Shown: positions 11,220 through 21,542 of the stretch, in pieces
How the letters are laid out: each line of letters begins with the position of its first letter
Numbering within the stretch: position 1 is the first letter of the stretch
Assembly: GCF_022539505.1 (NCBI RefSeq)
Contig: NC_061511.1
Coordinates: 31,072,620 to 31,136,619, forward strand
Reading direction: 5' to 3'
Origin: Lolium rigidum
Taxonomy: Eukaryota > Streptophyta > Magnoliopsida > Poales > Poaceae
Length of the DNA: 64,000 bases
Position numbers and translations under genes: made by a program
Notes under the pieces: model-generated
Databases searched by the model: none
What the model was told of the DNA's origin: nothing
The model's input: the letters and a program-made list of their open reading frames with translations, nothing else

Positions 11220-11640
11220 ATTGTGTATCGTGTATTTACTCATTTGCTGAAATTTGGATTAGTTACCCCTTTCTAGTTTGAGCATAGAATCGGTTTTGTC
11301 AGCTAGTTAGATGGTATAATGCATACTTATCTAGGAGTTGAAATGGGGAAAACCTTATAAGCACAAACAAGGTGAGGCACTAAACAAATACAGTCTCATA
11401 ATTAGAAGATAAAAAGATGCCGAAAATTTGTCTAAATGTCTAAATACATCCAAATTTAGAAGAACTTACATCATTCTTTTATGGGCATGGGTATTATACT
11501 TGTTGATAAAAACACAAAAAACATATGCCCGTGATGCTGGGATATAGGGGGTCCGTGATTCAAGTCGGCCAACACTGCTATATCATCACATGGTTCAAAT
11601 TTCAAAAGCTTAGGGACCAGGAAAGATAGAAGACTAAAAA
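11220..11640. other. Segment similar to the 3' flank of the gene at 46526-47889
   Basis: Several ordered words are shared with 48010-48320, including GCTGAAAT/ACTGAAAT...ATTAGTTACC, then GAATCG...GTTTTGTCAG, then TTGTTGATAAAA, then CAAAAG...CAGGA-AGATA-AAG. Spacing is similar in both places. This suggests shared ancestry of the two flanks, although no copy of the coding part is visible here. The rest of 10870-11220 shows nothing recognisable. Confidence 0.4.
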
Positions 11641-12058
11641 CATGCATTTTAGATCTTAGGCAAGGTGGAGGGCGCCGCCACGCTGGATTTAGTGGCCTCA
11701 CTACCGCTCAGTTTAGAAAGAAAGTTGAGAAAATTTTGCAAAGAAAAGGGTCCTAGGCCTTGAGCAATCCGCCAAAATTAATCGGGCATCCCATGTAAAG
11801 AGAAACTTTAGTTGATTGGGAAGTACTCTAATTTTCCTAGCCGATTGACGCACCATCACGACATGTTTTAGCAATGTGGGTTAATTTCCGAATCTTAAAG
11901 GAGTAAAGTATAAAACACAGACCCATCAACGATGAATTCCAATTTAATAGCAAAAGATAAGGCAGTCTTTGGTGCGCTCTAAAAAAATGACGAAAAGAAG
12001 ATTTTCTTTCGAGAACTGATATAAAACAACATGCAATCTGGAAACATGATGATACTAG

Positions 12059-12489
12059 TTAAAACCTTTTCTTTGTCTTCATTATGTTCCGGTAAGTACC
12101 GCGAGGAGTGAAGAATCGTCGTCGCCGTCGAGGTCTTGGTCCACCACACCAAAAACGCAAGGTCTCAAACCCGTTTTTCGCCGCGTCCGCGGCCTGCCGT
12201 GAAGGCGAGACCAGTGTTCCTTGGTGCTTAAGCCGGCGAGGTAGTTGGCGACCCTGTCGGATGCGGCCTTGAATCTCTGGCACCAGATCGACTGGGCGCG
12301 CTGGTTTTCCCGGGCGGCTTCGACCTCCGCGTCCTGGGACCGCTCCCAGCAGTTGGCCTTGAACCTCTTCTCCGTGTAGTACGCGTCCGCCGGCGTGTCC
12401 TCGGCCGCCCTCTTCTTCGTCTCCGGCGTCTTGTGCTGCTGGACAACTCCGTCGCCGGCCATGAATCTGTCCCAGTCTGACTGGGCCAT
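12059..12489 (-). pseudogene. Small basic protein family, copy A (frameshifted)
   Basis: The frame starts at ATG 12489 with MAQSDWDRFMAGDGVVQQHK and is very close to copy B (16470-16901) for about 95 residues, including EKRFKANCWERSQDAEVEAA. Copy A reads GTGAAGGCG at 12199-12207 where copy B reads GTGAGAGGCG. The one-base loss shifts the frame, so the ORF ends at 12082 with an unrelated tail. The original C-terminus (NIMKTKKRF) remains readable in the other frame down to 12059. It is either a 135-aa protein with a new tail or a young pseudogene. The family is not recognised. It is divergently paired with the TFIIB-like gene at 12727. Confidence 0.7.
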
Positions 12490-12726
12490 CTCCGTGGTGG
12501 GGATCCCGTTTTTCTTGTTCCTAGAAATATGGTGGAGGCTATATATATCTTTCCTATATCTTTGTGTGTTTGAACCGTCATCCAAACTCGATCGGAATGC
12601 AATCAGACTCCGAGTCGAACACGACGCCGCGACCACCGACTCCTTATAAGTATCTGCACTGTGTCCCGGTCTCCCAATCCCATCGATTCATCCGCAGGGC
12701 AAGACGAGCTCACTGCGCGCCTTACC
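12490..12726. promoter_or_regulatory. Shared intergenic promoter of divergent pair A
   Basis: Only 237 bp separate the two divergent start codons. A TATATAT run at about 12541-12547 suits the minus-strand gene, and TTATAAG at 12644-12650 suits the plus-strand gene. The words CAGACTCCGAGT and CGAACACGACGCCGCGA are conserved in the same region of pair B. The assignments are by inspection. Confidence 0.5.
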
Positions 12727-13419
12727 ATGAACCAGATGGACGAGTGGGGGAACTGCCCGGGCTGCGCCGGCGCGACGGTGGTGGTCGTCAACCACACCAC
12801 AGGCGACACCGTCTGCACCGCCTGCGCGTTCGTCCTCGAAGCGCGCTACATCACCGACGAGCGGCCCGAGTCGCCGCCACAGCGAACCGACCAGCTCCGT
12901 CCAGCCACTCCTCGACGCCAAGCTCTCCAGCATCAGCACCTACTCCAACGATGCAAAGAAGCCCTCCGCTGCCGGCAAGAACGTCCTGCCGCTCGACGCC
13001 ATTCCAAGACCCAGCTCCTGGACGGCTGCCGCGCCATCGCCGACATGGCGGACCGGCTCGGCCTCACCGCCGCCATCCGGGACCAGGCCAATGGGACGTT
13101 CAAGAAGCTGATGACGAAAGAGGGCAAGGGCGGCTGCTGCCCGGTCGTCCGGAACAGGGACTCCGTCTACGCCGCCTGCATCTACGTCGCGTGCCGCAGC
13201 CTCGCCGTGCCGCTCACCTACAAGGAGCTCACCTTCAGCTCCGTCAGTACTGCCCAGGCCGCCGTGGCCAGGAAGGACATCGGGAGGATGACGACGCACA
13301 TCAAGAGGCTGCTCACGGAGGAGGATGGTCTGCAACCTGGTCAGGGACGACGTCCATGTCGGGTCGTGCCCGAGCCGGACTCCTACATAGAGTTATGCCC
13401 GCGGGACCTGTCTGACTAG
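12727..13419 (+). CDS. TFIIB-like protein, shortened (copy A)
   Basis: The 230-residue frame begins at ATG 12727, chosen because its MDEWGNCPGC start matches copy B. Residues 10-33 form a zinc ribbon, C10-x2-C13 and C30-x2-C33, followed by FVLEARYITDE, typical of TFIIB N-termini. Residues about 97-196 match the first TFIIB cyclin repeat (ADMADRLGL, then RDSVYAACIYVACR, then ARKDIGRMTTHIKRLL). The second cyclin repeat is absent. Residues about 46-92 are read out of frame relative to copy B: an extra ~43 bp after 12861 and a later ancestral shift cancel out, keeping the ORF open. TFIIB links TATA-binding protein to RNA polymerase II; with one cyclin repeat this protein is unlikely to do that job fully. 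It may be expressed or a decaying paralog. Confidence 0.65.
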   Translation: MNQMDEWGNCPGCAGATVVVVNHTTGDTVCTACAFVLEARYITDERPESPPQRTDQLRPATPRRQALQHQHLLQRCKEALRCRQERPAARRHSKTQLLDGCRAIADMADRLGLTAAIRDQANGTFKKLMTKEGKGGCCPVVRNRDSVYAACIYVACRSLAVPLTYKELTFSSVSTAQAAVARKDIGRMTTHIKRLLTEEDGLQPGQGRRPCRVVPEPDSYIELCPRDLSD

Positions 13420-13494
13420 ACATGTCATGATATAGATAATAATACTGTATTCTACAAATGTGTAAATTTTTAGAATGAAATATGTTGTATTTTG

Positions 13495-13972
13495 AACTCA
13501 GCAGAAATAAAAAATAGGGGCCCGGCGCGCGACCTAGAGGGTGTTTGTGCTGCGCTCGCTGGCCCGCTCCAGGAGTTGGCGCCACCTGTCCGGCACACGC
13601 TTGTGCTGCTTATCCTCTGGGTGGTGTGGAAAAGCCGGAATCGCAAGGTTTTCGACGACGTCTCGCTGCGCGCTCGCCATCTAGCCACGCTGCTATCCGA
13701 ACACTGTGAGCTGTGGCTGCATCGCCTGCCCCGCCGCCTCTCGCGGCAGCCGGTTGAATCCTGGCTCGCCCGTCTCCGTACTAGCGTCCTATGACCCCCT
13801 TCCTAGGTGCGTGTGTGTCTGCTTCTCTTCTTCTGCTCGCTGCGCCGAGCTGCCCCTGCCCTCCTGTATTCTCCTCTTGTAGTAAGACACTTGTTCGGTT
13901 GGCTGAAATGAAATAAAGTTTACTTCAAGTGGGGTTTTTTGCCCCACCGTTGAGCTGTCAAAAAAAAAAGAG
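13495..13972 (+). mobile_element. 5'-truncated LINE, 3' end
   Basis: The open frame 13504-13793 encodes the end of a plant LINE zf-RVT-type region (HTLVLLILWVVWKSRNRKVF) and stops at 13791-13793. A 3' UTR with an AATAAA-like word (GAAATAAAG near 13911) and a run of ten A at 13960-13969 follow. GTATTTTG occurs at 13487-13494 and 13973-13980 and may be the target duplication. It inserted just downstream of TFIIB-like copy A. Confidence 0.75.
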
Positions 13973-14323
13973 GTATTTTGCGTGCTTCAAGCGCTATTGA
14001 CGTGTTACTAGTGACGTGTTACTATTGAGACATGACATTGTTTCACCTTCTAATTTACTTAACTGTGGTAAAATACTTGGCCTACTATAGCGACATTTTA
14101 GTACATTGTACTAATCGCTCTATCTATAAAAAAACATCGGAGATCTATACACTAAAGAGCGTTTACATATATCTAAATCTAGACAAGTTTATGACCTCCT
14201 TTTAAAGATAGAGCTAGTATTTTGTGCAAATACTACTGCGACGTGTCACCAACTAACTATATATTGAATGTCAAAAGAAAACTCACTATATATTGAGACG
14301 TGCCGCTATTTCATATTCTTTTT

Positions 14324-14430
14324 CTCCAAATATTCCGGAAATTCAATTCGGCTCCCGGGTGCGTATGCTCCCTCTACTAAAAATATATATTTCAAAACGT
14401 CGAAAAATTTGGACAAAAAATTTGAGTGGC
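14324..14430 (+). mobile_element. Left end of an unnamed TIR element, truncated
   Basis: TTCAATTCGGCTCCCGGG and the following AT-rich sequence match the left end of the element at 43324-43688. The rest is replaced by LINE sequence from about 14430. Confidence 0.5.
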
Positions 14431-14432
14431 AG

Positions 14433-15810
14433 GGATTTTTTTTGGCTTCAGCCGGGCGCTTGGAGCTGACTAAGTCCCTCTTGTCGAGCCTACCGATGTT
14501 TGCGATGAGCTTGTTCATGCTCTTTGACTCGACGCATGCGGTATTCGACAAGGTCCGCTCCCGCTTCTTTTGGGAAGGGGTGGGAGATAAGCGCAAGTAC
14601 CACATGGTTGACTGGGCAACGGTGTGACGTCCTAAGGCGTTTGGGGGTTTGGGTATTCTCAACAATAGGCATATGAACATTGCTCTCATGCTTAAATGGG
14701 TTTGTAAGCTCTATCACAATGCAGACGGGCTATGGGCTGATCTGATTAGAGCTAAGTACCTTGGGGAGCATGACCTCTTCTCGCCGCTGGTGCCTACCAA
14801 GGGCTCGCAATTCTGAAATTCGATCCAGAAAGTCAAATGGTACTTTAAGCTAGGCGCGAAGCATAGTGTCCGTAATGGGAAACGGACTTTCTTCTGGCTT
14901 GATTGGTGGCTGGGCTACTCTCCACTCAGGGACAGGTATCCGGTGCTTTTCAGCTGTTGTGACTCACCGTTTATTACGGTGTTGGGGGCTAGGGATGGCC
15001 TGGGTTGGCGCTTGCGGTTTCGACGACCTTTTTCCCTAGCTGAGATGGCTGAATGGGATAACCTCACTAGGGAGCTAGACTTCACCCAGGCTAGTGCTGA
15101 GGACGACTTAGTCTCTTGGCGCCTGGAGGCTTCTGGCGATTTCACTGCTAAATCTCTATACTGTCGGCTGTCGCAGGGAGCGGCGGTCACGCATTTTAGG
15201 GAGGTCTGACGGACGAGGGTGCCACCTAGGACAAGGGTATTCTTGTGGCAACTCCTTTGGGGAAAACTGCCGTGATCGATGCAGGTGGCCAAACGGAGAG
15301 GTCCGTCTAATGGGCTATGCGCCCTTTGTGGTGAGCCCGAGGACTGCGACCATATATTCTTTAAATGCTCCTTGGCACGTTTCTTATGGGCGGGAGTTAG
15401 GGAGCTCCTGCATTGCTCTTGGAATCCTGCAGGGGCAGGTGATTTCCTCGCTATCTCTCATGGCTTGACCGGGGCGTATAGGCGAGTAGTTTGGTTCTCC
15501 TTCGCGGCGTTAGCTTGGGCCTTCTGGAATATTCGTAATAAGCTAACTATGGAAGGTCTTCTTATTGGCAAACCGGCAGATGCCTTGTTTAAAATGATCA
15601 TCTACATGCATCAATGGAGGATGCTGGTGAAGTAGAAGGATAGAGGCCTCGTGGACGCGGCGATGGACACTCTTCGACGGATGCATGCGGATCTTGCGGT
15701 GTCGACGGTGCCCTGACTTCGCCATGTATCAGGGTTATGGTGTGAGATGGTGTGCTGAACCTTTTATCTTGTGATGTTGAACCTTAGCTTATGTTAGGTC
15801 TTAAAAAAAT
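14433..15810 (+). pseudogene. LINE reverse transcriptase C-terminus and zf-RVT, degenerate
   Basis: Across several frames the sequence reads as the end of a plant non-LTR retrotransposon ORF2. It runs from GRLELTKSLLSSLPMFAMSL, through FWEGVGDKRKYHMVDW and GGLGILNNRHMNIALMLKW, to the zinc-knuckle-like CALCGEPEDCDHIFFKC and LAWAFWNIRNKLTMEG. In-frame stops occur, for example after VDWATV at 14625 and at 15206, so it is dead. The 3' end is a short A-run at 15804-15810. It lies between the two copies of the divergent gene pair. Confidence 0.8.
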
Positions 15811-15966
15811 ACACAGATCACTGTGCTGCAGAGCGGTAATCTCCCTCAGTTGCCGTTTTTCAAGCTTCCCTCTCTCGGATTTTCCTCGCCAAGAGTAAAT
15901 CACGCAGCTGAGTGTTTTGAATGGTATATATGATTTTTCACCGGTGTCCATACACAAATATTTATA

Positions 15967-16081
15967 CTCCCTCGCTGACACAAAAAACGTCTCAACTTTA
16001 TCAAAATTTAGATGTATCTATAGTAGGTAGATACATCTAAATTTTGACAAAGTTAAGACAACTTTGGTAGGACGGAGGAAG
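15967..16081. mobile_element. Stowaway MITE
   Basis: The 115-bp element has CTCCCTC-type ends and TA on both sides (15965-15966, 16082-16083). The two halves fold back almost completely around AGATGTATCTA / TAGATACATCT. Confidence 0.8.
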
Positions 16082-16469
16082 TAGATGATTCGAAGAGTTT
16101 TTTAAGAGTTTAAAAAATGTTACATTTTACAGAATTTAAACATCGTTATTTCTCGCAATGAACGTTGTGGCGGAGAAGGGGGACTGGGGAGGGCGCCACC
16201 ATGCTAGACATAGTGGCCTCATTACGGCCGGGTTTTGAAGGAAATATGAGAAAAGGTAGCAGACGTTCGACATAGAAAAGGATCTAGGGGGTGTAAAGAG
16301 AAACTTTGGATGATTGGGAAAGTACTCTAATTTTCCTAATGTATTGCTATTTCCTTCCAAGAAACTTGATACGCCGCTAAGTCAAGAAAGGAAACAAAAG
16401 ATTACAGATGAATTAACAACATTCTCGTATTCAACCACAAGATATTAAACATGAAAAACAAGCACGTTA

Positions 16470-16901
16470 TTAAAACCTTTTCTTTGTCTTCATCACGTTC
16501 CGGTAATGACCTCGAGGGGTGAAGAATCGTCGTCGCCGTCGAGGTCTTCGTCCACCGCACCAAAACCGCAAGGTCTCAAACCCGTTTTTCGCCGCGTCCG
16601 CGGCCTGCCGTGAGAGGCGAGACCAGTGTTCCTTGGTGCTTAAGCCGGCGAGGTAGTTGGCGACCCTGTCGGATGCGGCCTTGAATCTCTGGCACCAGAT
16701 CGACTGGGCGCGCTGGTTTTCCCGGGCGGCTTCGACGTCCGCGTCCTGGGACCGCTCCCAGCAGTTGGCCTTGACCCTCTTCTCCGTGTAGTACGCGTCC
16801 GCCGGCGTGTCCTCGGCCGCCCTCTTCTTCGTCTCCGGCCGCTTGTGCTGCTGGACACCTCCGTCGTCGGCCATGAATCTGTCCCAGTCGGACTGGGCCA
16901 T
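16470..16901 (-). CDS. Small basic protein of unknown family, copy B (intact)
   Basis: The 143-residue frame runs from ATG at 16901 to a stop at 16470. The N-terminus is MAQSDWDRFMADDGGVQQHK. The middle contains TKKRAAEDT and YTEKRVKANCWERSQDADVE, then a helix-like RAQSIWCQRFKAASDRV. The C-terminal 40 residues are strongly basic (RRPRRRRRFF, MKTKKRF), consistent with nuclear location or nucleic-acid binding. I do not recognise the family. Copy A (12059) and a diverged copy C (43829) share the KANCWERS core. It is divergent from TFIIB-like copy B across about 306 bp, so the two may be co-regulated. No transposon protein features are seen. Confidence 0.7.
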   Translation of the reverse strand: MAQSDWDRFMADDGGVQQHKRPETKKRAAEDTPADAYYTEKRVKANCWERSQDADVEAARENQRAQSIWCQRFKAASDRVANYLAGLSTKEHWSRLSRQAADAAKNGFETLRFWCGGRRPRRRRRFFTPRGHYRNVMKTKKRF

Positions 16902-17207
16902 GTCGGTCGGTGGGGATTTCAGTTTTTCTTGTTCCTAGTAATATGGTGGAGGCAATATATCTGCCTGACTTGGCGGGCCTTATCTAGTCATTGGCAGTCA
17001 GACTCCGAGTTTGAACCGTCATCTAGCTAAACTCGGCGTGCAATCAGACTCCGAGTCGAACACGACGCCGCGAGCCATGTATCCATCCGCTATTATAAGT
17101 AGCTGCTCTGTGTCCCAGTCTCCCATCGACATCTGTTTCTCACACGTTTGGCCACCGCAAACCTCGATCCATCCACAGGGTAAGACGAGCTGCCGCAGGG
17201 CAAAACC
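16902..17207. promoter_or_regulatory. Shared intergenic promoter of divergent pair B
   Basis: About 306 bp lie between the divergent ATGs. AATATAT at about 16957-16963 is placed for the minus-strand gene and TTATAAG at about 17093-17099 for the plus-strand gene. CAGACTCCGAGT occurs twice (about 16998 and 17045); the right-hand copy is conserved in pair A. A GATTTC-GTTTTTC-GTTCC-AGTAATATGG block just upstream of the small-protein ATG is also present before copy C (about 44288-44316). Confidence 0.5.
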
Positions 17208-17737
17208 ATGTCCGGCTCGCCGGCGGACGAGTGGGGGTACTGCCCGGGCTGCGCCGGTGCGACGGTGGTGGTCGTCAACCACACAACAGGCGACACCATC
17301 TGCACCGCCTGCGCGCTCGTCCTCGAAGCCCGCTACATCAGCGACGAGCCATTTCTCGACGCCAAGCTCTTCAACATCATCACCTACTCCAACAATGCAA
17401 AGAAGCCCTCCGCCGCCGGCAAGAACGCCCTGCCCCTCGACGCCAAGACAAGGCCCAGCTCGTGGACGGCTTCAGCGCCATCGCCGGCATGGCGGACCGG
17501 CTCGGCCTCGTCGCCGCCGTCCGGGACCAGGCCAAGGAGACGTTCAAGAAGCTGACGAAACAGGCCAAGGGCAGCTGCCCGGTCGTCCGCAACAGGGACT
17601 CCGTCTACGCAGCCTGCATCTACATCGTGTGCCGCAACCTCGACGTGCCACTCACGTACAAGGAGCTCACCTTCACCTCCATCAGTAGTGCCCAGGCCGC
17701 GGTGGCTAGGAAGGACATCGGGAAGATGACGACGCAC
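17208..17737 (+). pseudogene. TFIIB-like protein, copy B (frameshifted, 3' end replaced)
   Basis: ATG 17208 opens MSGSPADEWGYCPGCAGATV, the same zinc ribbon as copy A, and continues in frame through the linker (FLDAKLFNIITYSNNAKKPS). At about 17445-17455 the frame must shift to read the cyclin repeat (IAGMADRLGLVAAV, then RDSVYAACIYIVCR). As written, the ORF from the ATG ends at 17555 after 115 residues. The cyclin repeat is readable to about 17737 (KDIGKMTTHM), where sequence similarity to copy A stops and unrelated GC-rich DNA follows. It is probably non-functional. Confidence 0.75.
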
Positions 17738-18281
17738 ATGGGGCGACGGGGCGGTCGCGGTGGCGACCGAGGCAACAGTTGTTCGCAGGGGACCCTATGG
17801 AAAGAAGAGCCCGTCGGAGAGCACTGCGGAGAGGGGCGCCGCCACGCCGGAGAGGTACGACGAGGGGGAGGCCCGGCAATTCATCCCCATTTGCCGCGCT
17901 ATTGGGCCCGGCCTATTTCTAACCGCTGAGAGATCCGCCCTATTGCTTTTTTTTTCTCTATTTTATTTATAACTTTTCTTTCTTATATTTGCAAATTTCG
18001 TTTTTATTACTTTCTTAATTTTTTATAACTTTTACACTGTTATGGTTTTTTTATTGGTACAAAAGATAATTTTGACATGTATGATTTTTCGTGGCTCCAT
18101 TACATTTTTTGATTTTTATGGATATTCCTTATCGTATATAGGTTACACCATTTTATAAGATCTGTGCATTTGTTCATATACATGTGACCATTCGTATAGA
18201 TCAATGTATGTGAAAATATATGCCTTATTCTTATAACACATAAATGTTCTATTTATTAGGGTAATTTAATAAAATTAAATA
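17738..18281. other. Unrelated GC-rich then AT-rich DNA
   Basis: 17738-17930 is GC-rich DNA that replaces the 3' end of the TFIIB-like copy. 17940-18281 is strongly AT-rich with no gene or terminus that I can support. Confidence 0.4.
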
Positions 18282-18699
18282 CTCCCTCCGTTTCTTTTTA
18301 TAATGCCTATAGATTTTTGGCATTTGTTTCAGAATATAAGATTGTAGTTTGTCTTTTTTTCAATTACCCCCTCTACCGATCAGCTTCCACACGACATGCA
18401 TGAAAAAAAATCTACACAAAAAGGAAACAATTAATTGAGATTCCTAATGCATGACCCCAACGATTTCTTAGATTTAGGAATCATTATTTTTTTTCCTTAA
18501 TAGTAGAACATGACTGCACATATATGGAGAGTCAACCAGAGAGATTTGTGGGATTTGTTATGTTAATTAGGAAGTTATCGATTTTCCTCATTGTACTCTG
18601 ATCTCAAATCGTTAAGCCAGGGGGTCTTATGTAAAGAATACTCTTGCGCTAATTTCCGTGCCAAAAAATTATAGGCATCATAGGATGGAACGGAGGGAG
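18282..18699. mobile_element. Stowaway MITE (418 bp)
   Basis: The ends CTCCCTCCGTTTC and GGAACGGAGGGAG are inverted repeats, flanked by TA at 18280-18281 and 18700-18701. TATAATGCCTATA near the left end pairs with TTATAGGCATCATA near the right end. There is no coding capacity. Confidence 0.88.
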
Positions 18700-19099
18700 T
18701 ATAATTTTAAACATTTATAAGATATTAAAATATTCTTTTTCATTTGTTTTTATAAATGTGAATTTTGATTCATGGTGTGTGATTTCTTCAAACATCATCT
18801 TAATTTCTTGTGATATATTTTACTCACGGATGAAATAGTTAATAGACTAAAGTTGCTTGCATAATCGAGTGAACTGCAATAAATACAAATAATGATAATA
18901 AAATAGGTCTAGGGAAAAGCTTCACCTACAACCCAGAACAAATTTGAGGGGTACTAAGATATTCATGATTATTGGTAAGGCAAGATGCAAAGGTTATTTG
19001 GTAAATATGTGGACGATAAATCTATAGGACATCTCAACCGACTACTTCCTCACCAAAGTTTCTAGTTCATTATATCTAAGGTGTTTAATTAGGTATATG

Positions 19100-19450
19100 C
19101 CACATAAAGTCTTGTTCCCCAAGGTGGACTGCACGGGCGGCTCGATGGCAGGCAACGTGGCGGTGGTGATGGCTTTCTCTTGGTGCCATGAGCATGACGA
19201 GGAGTGGGCGTCGGGGGGCTTCTGGTGTTGGTGGCGCCTTGGCGTGGTTAGTGCCCAGATCATGTGGTAGAAGCTCGGCTCTGGGATGACTAGAGTCTAA
19301 GGTATCATGTGTGTGAGGGTTTTTCTGGGTGAAAGCCTAGATCCAATAACAGCGACACTTGCGAGTGTCGTGGCCTTCTTGAGGGCGTCATTGTGGCTAC
19401 CCTCTCCGAATTAGGTCTCCGGGTGAAAACTCAAGTGTCTGGAGCACAAG
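19100..19450 (+). repeat. Fragment of a GGGTGAAA-type retroposon
   Basis: GGGTGAAAGCCTAG (19327) and GGGTGAAAACTCAAG (19421), with TTCTTGAGGGCGTC between them, recall the body of the retroposons at 24744-26403 and 51043-52373. No poly(A) or target duplication is seen, so it is a fragment. Confidence 0.45.
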
Positions 19451-19455
19451 AGCAC

Positions 19456-20342
19456 CTCTAGTTGTGTTATCCAAACGGCGTCCGGAAAAAACGCCGGATC
19501 GAGTGTTTGGGGCCACGCCGCATGGTGCCGCTTTTGGGGTGCGTCTCTACCTACCCGTATCTCCCCAAGAAATTATGTGTAGGGTATTTGAAGACACAAT
19601 CAATTTAAATACAACATAGAAATAAATATGTTTGATAATATTGTTGTAACAAACAACTAAACCAAACAAATAGAAGTTGGGCTAGAATAAGGCGTTGACG
19701 TAGTTGATGCCTCTCCTTTGAGCCTCCATAGATGCTCTACGAGATCATGTTGCAGTTGAGCGTGAACCGTGTTGTCACAGATTTCTGCATGCATGGCGAG
19801 AAAATCAGCAAACTCTGTAGTCACTTTTGATCAACCTCCTTAAGAAGGCCCTAACACTCGTGGGAACTAACATGTGTGGCTCGAGTATTGCGGTCATTCT
19901 CGAGGAACAATAAATAGTTAGAAATCAGCGGCGGAAATTGGGGCAATGAACAGTGACCGGCGGCGCTTACCAGGTCGAACCCCTTCTTCACGCGGAGGAG
20001 GTGTGGTGGCCGCCGCGTTGTGGCCAGAGTACGGCAACCACCGGTGGCGAAAAGGGCGACTAGGGAGTCAGGCGTCACGGCGGAGTCCAACGTAGGAGAA
20101 GTATTGTGTCGGATGTGGCCAATGATTTGAGCGGTGGTGGAGAGATGGGAGGCGAGGGAGAGGAGGTGCGACGCGAAAGAAAGACGTGAAGCAACGATAT
20201 CGGATGTGGTAGCTAGGAGGTGCGAACACACGTCCCCCCCCCCCCCCCGACTCGCGTCTGGGCCGGTTAAATGTCGAACGCGTTCCAAATCCCTTTGAAG
20301 AATGCGTGGGGGGTGGTGGGGGGTAAATAGAGATGCTACTCT
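19456..20342 (-). mobile_element. Putative non-autonomous TIR element with GAGCA(C/T)CTCTA ends
   Basis: The left end AGAGCACCTCTAG and the reverse complement of the right end (AGTAGCATCTCTA) are imperfect inverted repeats. Inside are the GGCGTCCGG / GTTTGGGG words usual for grass PIF/Harbinger- or hAT-like non-autonomous elements. A minus-strand frame covers much of the right half but has no recognised domain. No target duplication is clear. Confidence 0.35.
20234..20248. repeat. Homopolymer C(15)
   Basis: Fifteen consecutive C lie within the GC-rich TIR element. The length may be unreliable in sequencing. Confidence 0.95.
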
Positions 20343-20546
20343 ACAGGTAGGGGTGCGTCCTTGCCACCTTGGTATGTGTTGTTGCCCCAATTTTACCAAA
20401 TTGTGACGGTGGTCATTGACTGTGTGAACGAACTCCAGTCGCCCATACATGGGTTCAAAAGCGCAAGTTGCTCACTTCACATTTTCCGAAGGAAAAACAC
20501 GAACATATGTGAGCGGTGCCACTTGTTCGACACAAGGTATTAAGTA

Positions 20547-20786
20547 CCCTCTCTCCATTTTGAAATAGTCTACATTTTAGCTTTAAAATTTATTTTAAAA
20601 TACTGTACATTCTAACTTTTAGTCAACAACAACACTGAAAACAAGATTTTGCTCTCTTCATTGGACGTTTTTTCTTTTCAATGTAATTTGGATTGGTTGC
20701 TCGCATATTTAAGTAGCACTAATAAATGCAACACTAATTTATCTCTTTTTTTATAAAGTAGAATAAATCAGAAACGGGGGAGGGAG
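20547..20786. mobile_element. Stowaway-like MITE (240 bp, diverged)
   Basis: CCCTCTCTCCATTTTGAAAT at the left and GAAACGGGGGAGGGAG at the right are imperfect inverted ends flanked by TA (20545-20546, 20787-20788). Inner words TAGTCTAC and GTAGAATA also pair. Confidence 0.6.
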
Positions 20787-20788
20787 TA

Positions 20789-21470
20789 GTACGGAGTACT
20801 TCAATTTCTGCATATATCTGTATACTGTCTTATCTCCTTTCACCACGTCACTAGGACGCAGATACGTATCGCACCGCCTTACCTGTTTTTTCCCTGCCTT
20901 GCTTGTAGTATGGACGAAGGTTGCAAAGTGGAACAGATCAAGAGAGCGGCAGAAAGAGAAAATAAAGGATAAAACTGTTGGCCACGAATCATGATGGTGT
21001 CGCTTGACAGGCACTGTTTTGCTCTGGGCTTTTGTTTCCCTGGTGATTACATATACTCTCGACGGTTTGGAGGGACACGTAATCACCATCCATTGACAAC
21101 AATGATCATGTATGATTGACACTGCACGCAGTAACACTGGCAGATAACTAATGGCTTGGATGCATGGCGACCAGAATGATAATCTCATGCATGTGTGCTG
21201 CTCTTGATTGGGTTCCGTGTAAGGCCACTCAGCTTTCAGTTCATCTGTGCTTCACCATTCCCCTCGATCTATGTGTCCCTTGGTTGATCTGCTTATACTT
21301 GGCTGTCTGCATAAAATTGATGCAGAGGCAGGGTTTCAACCTCATTTTCGACAAATATAATCTGGTACTAGGAAGCATTGGCACGGCGGCACGCCGTGCC
21401 CGTAGAGTTATCATGAGGAGATTATGAAAAAATTAGTGACATTTCTTTTTTAAGTAGAAGAGGCGTTAGA
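20789..21470. other. No supported feature
   Basis: This is mixed-composition DNA without terminal repeats, conserved protein frames or RNA genes. An open frame at 21164-21427 has no recognisable features. Confidence 0.4.
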
Positions 21471-21542
21471 TAATTTAGTTATTTTATGTGCCAAAATAGT
21501 TGTTGAAGAAGGTAGTGGTATTCTCATAAGGCGATCATGAGA

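Noticed and set aside
12661..12726. Upstream extension of the TFIIB-like frame
   Set aside because: It would start at GTG; the ATG at 12727 matches the start region of the paralog.
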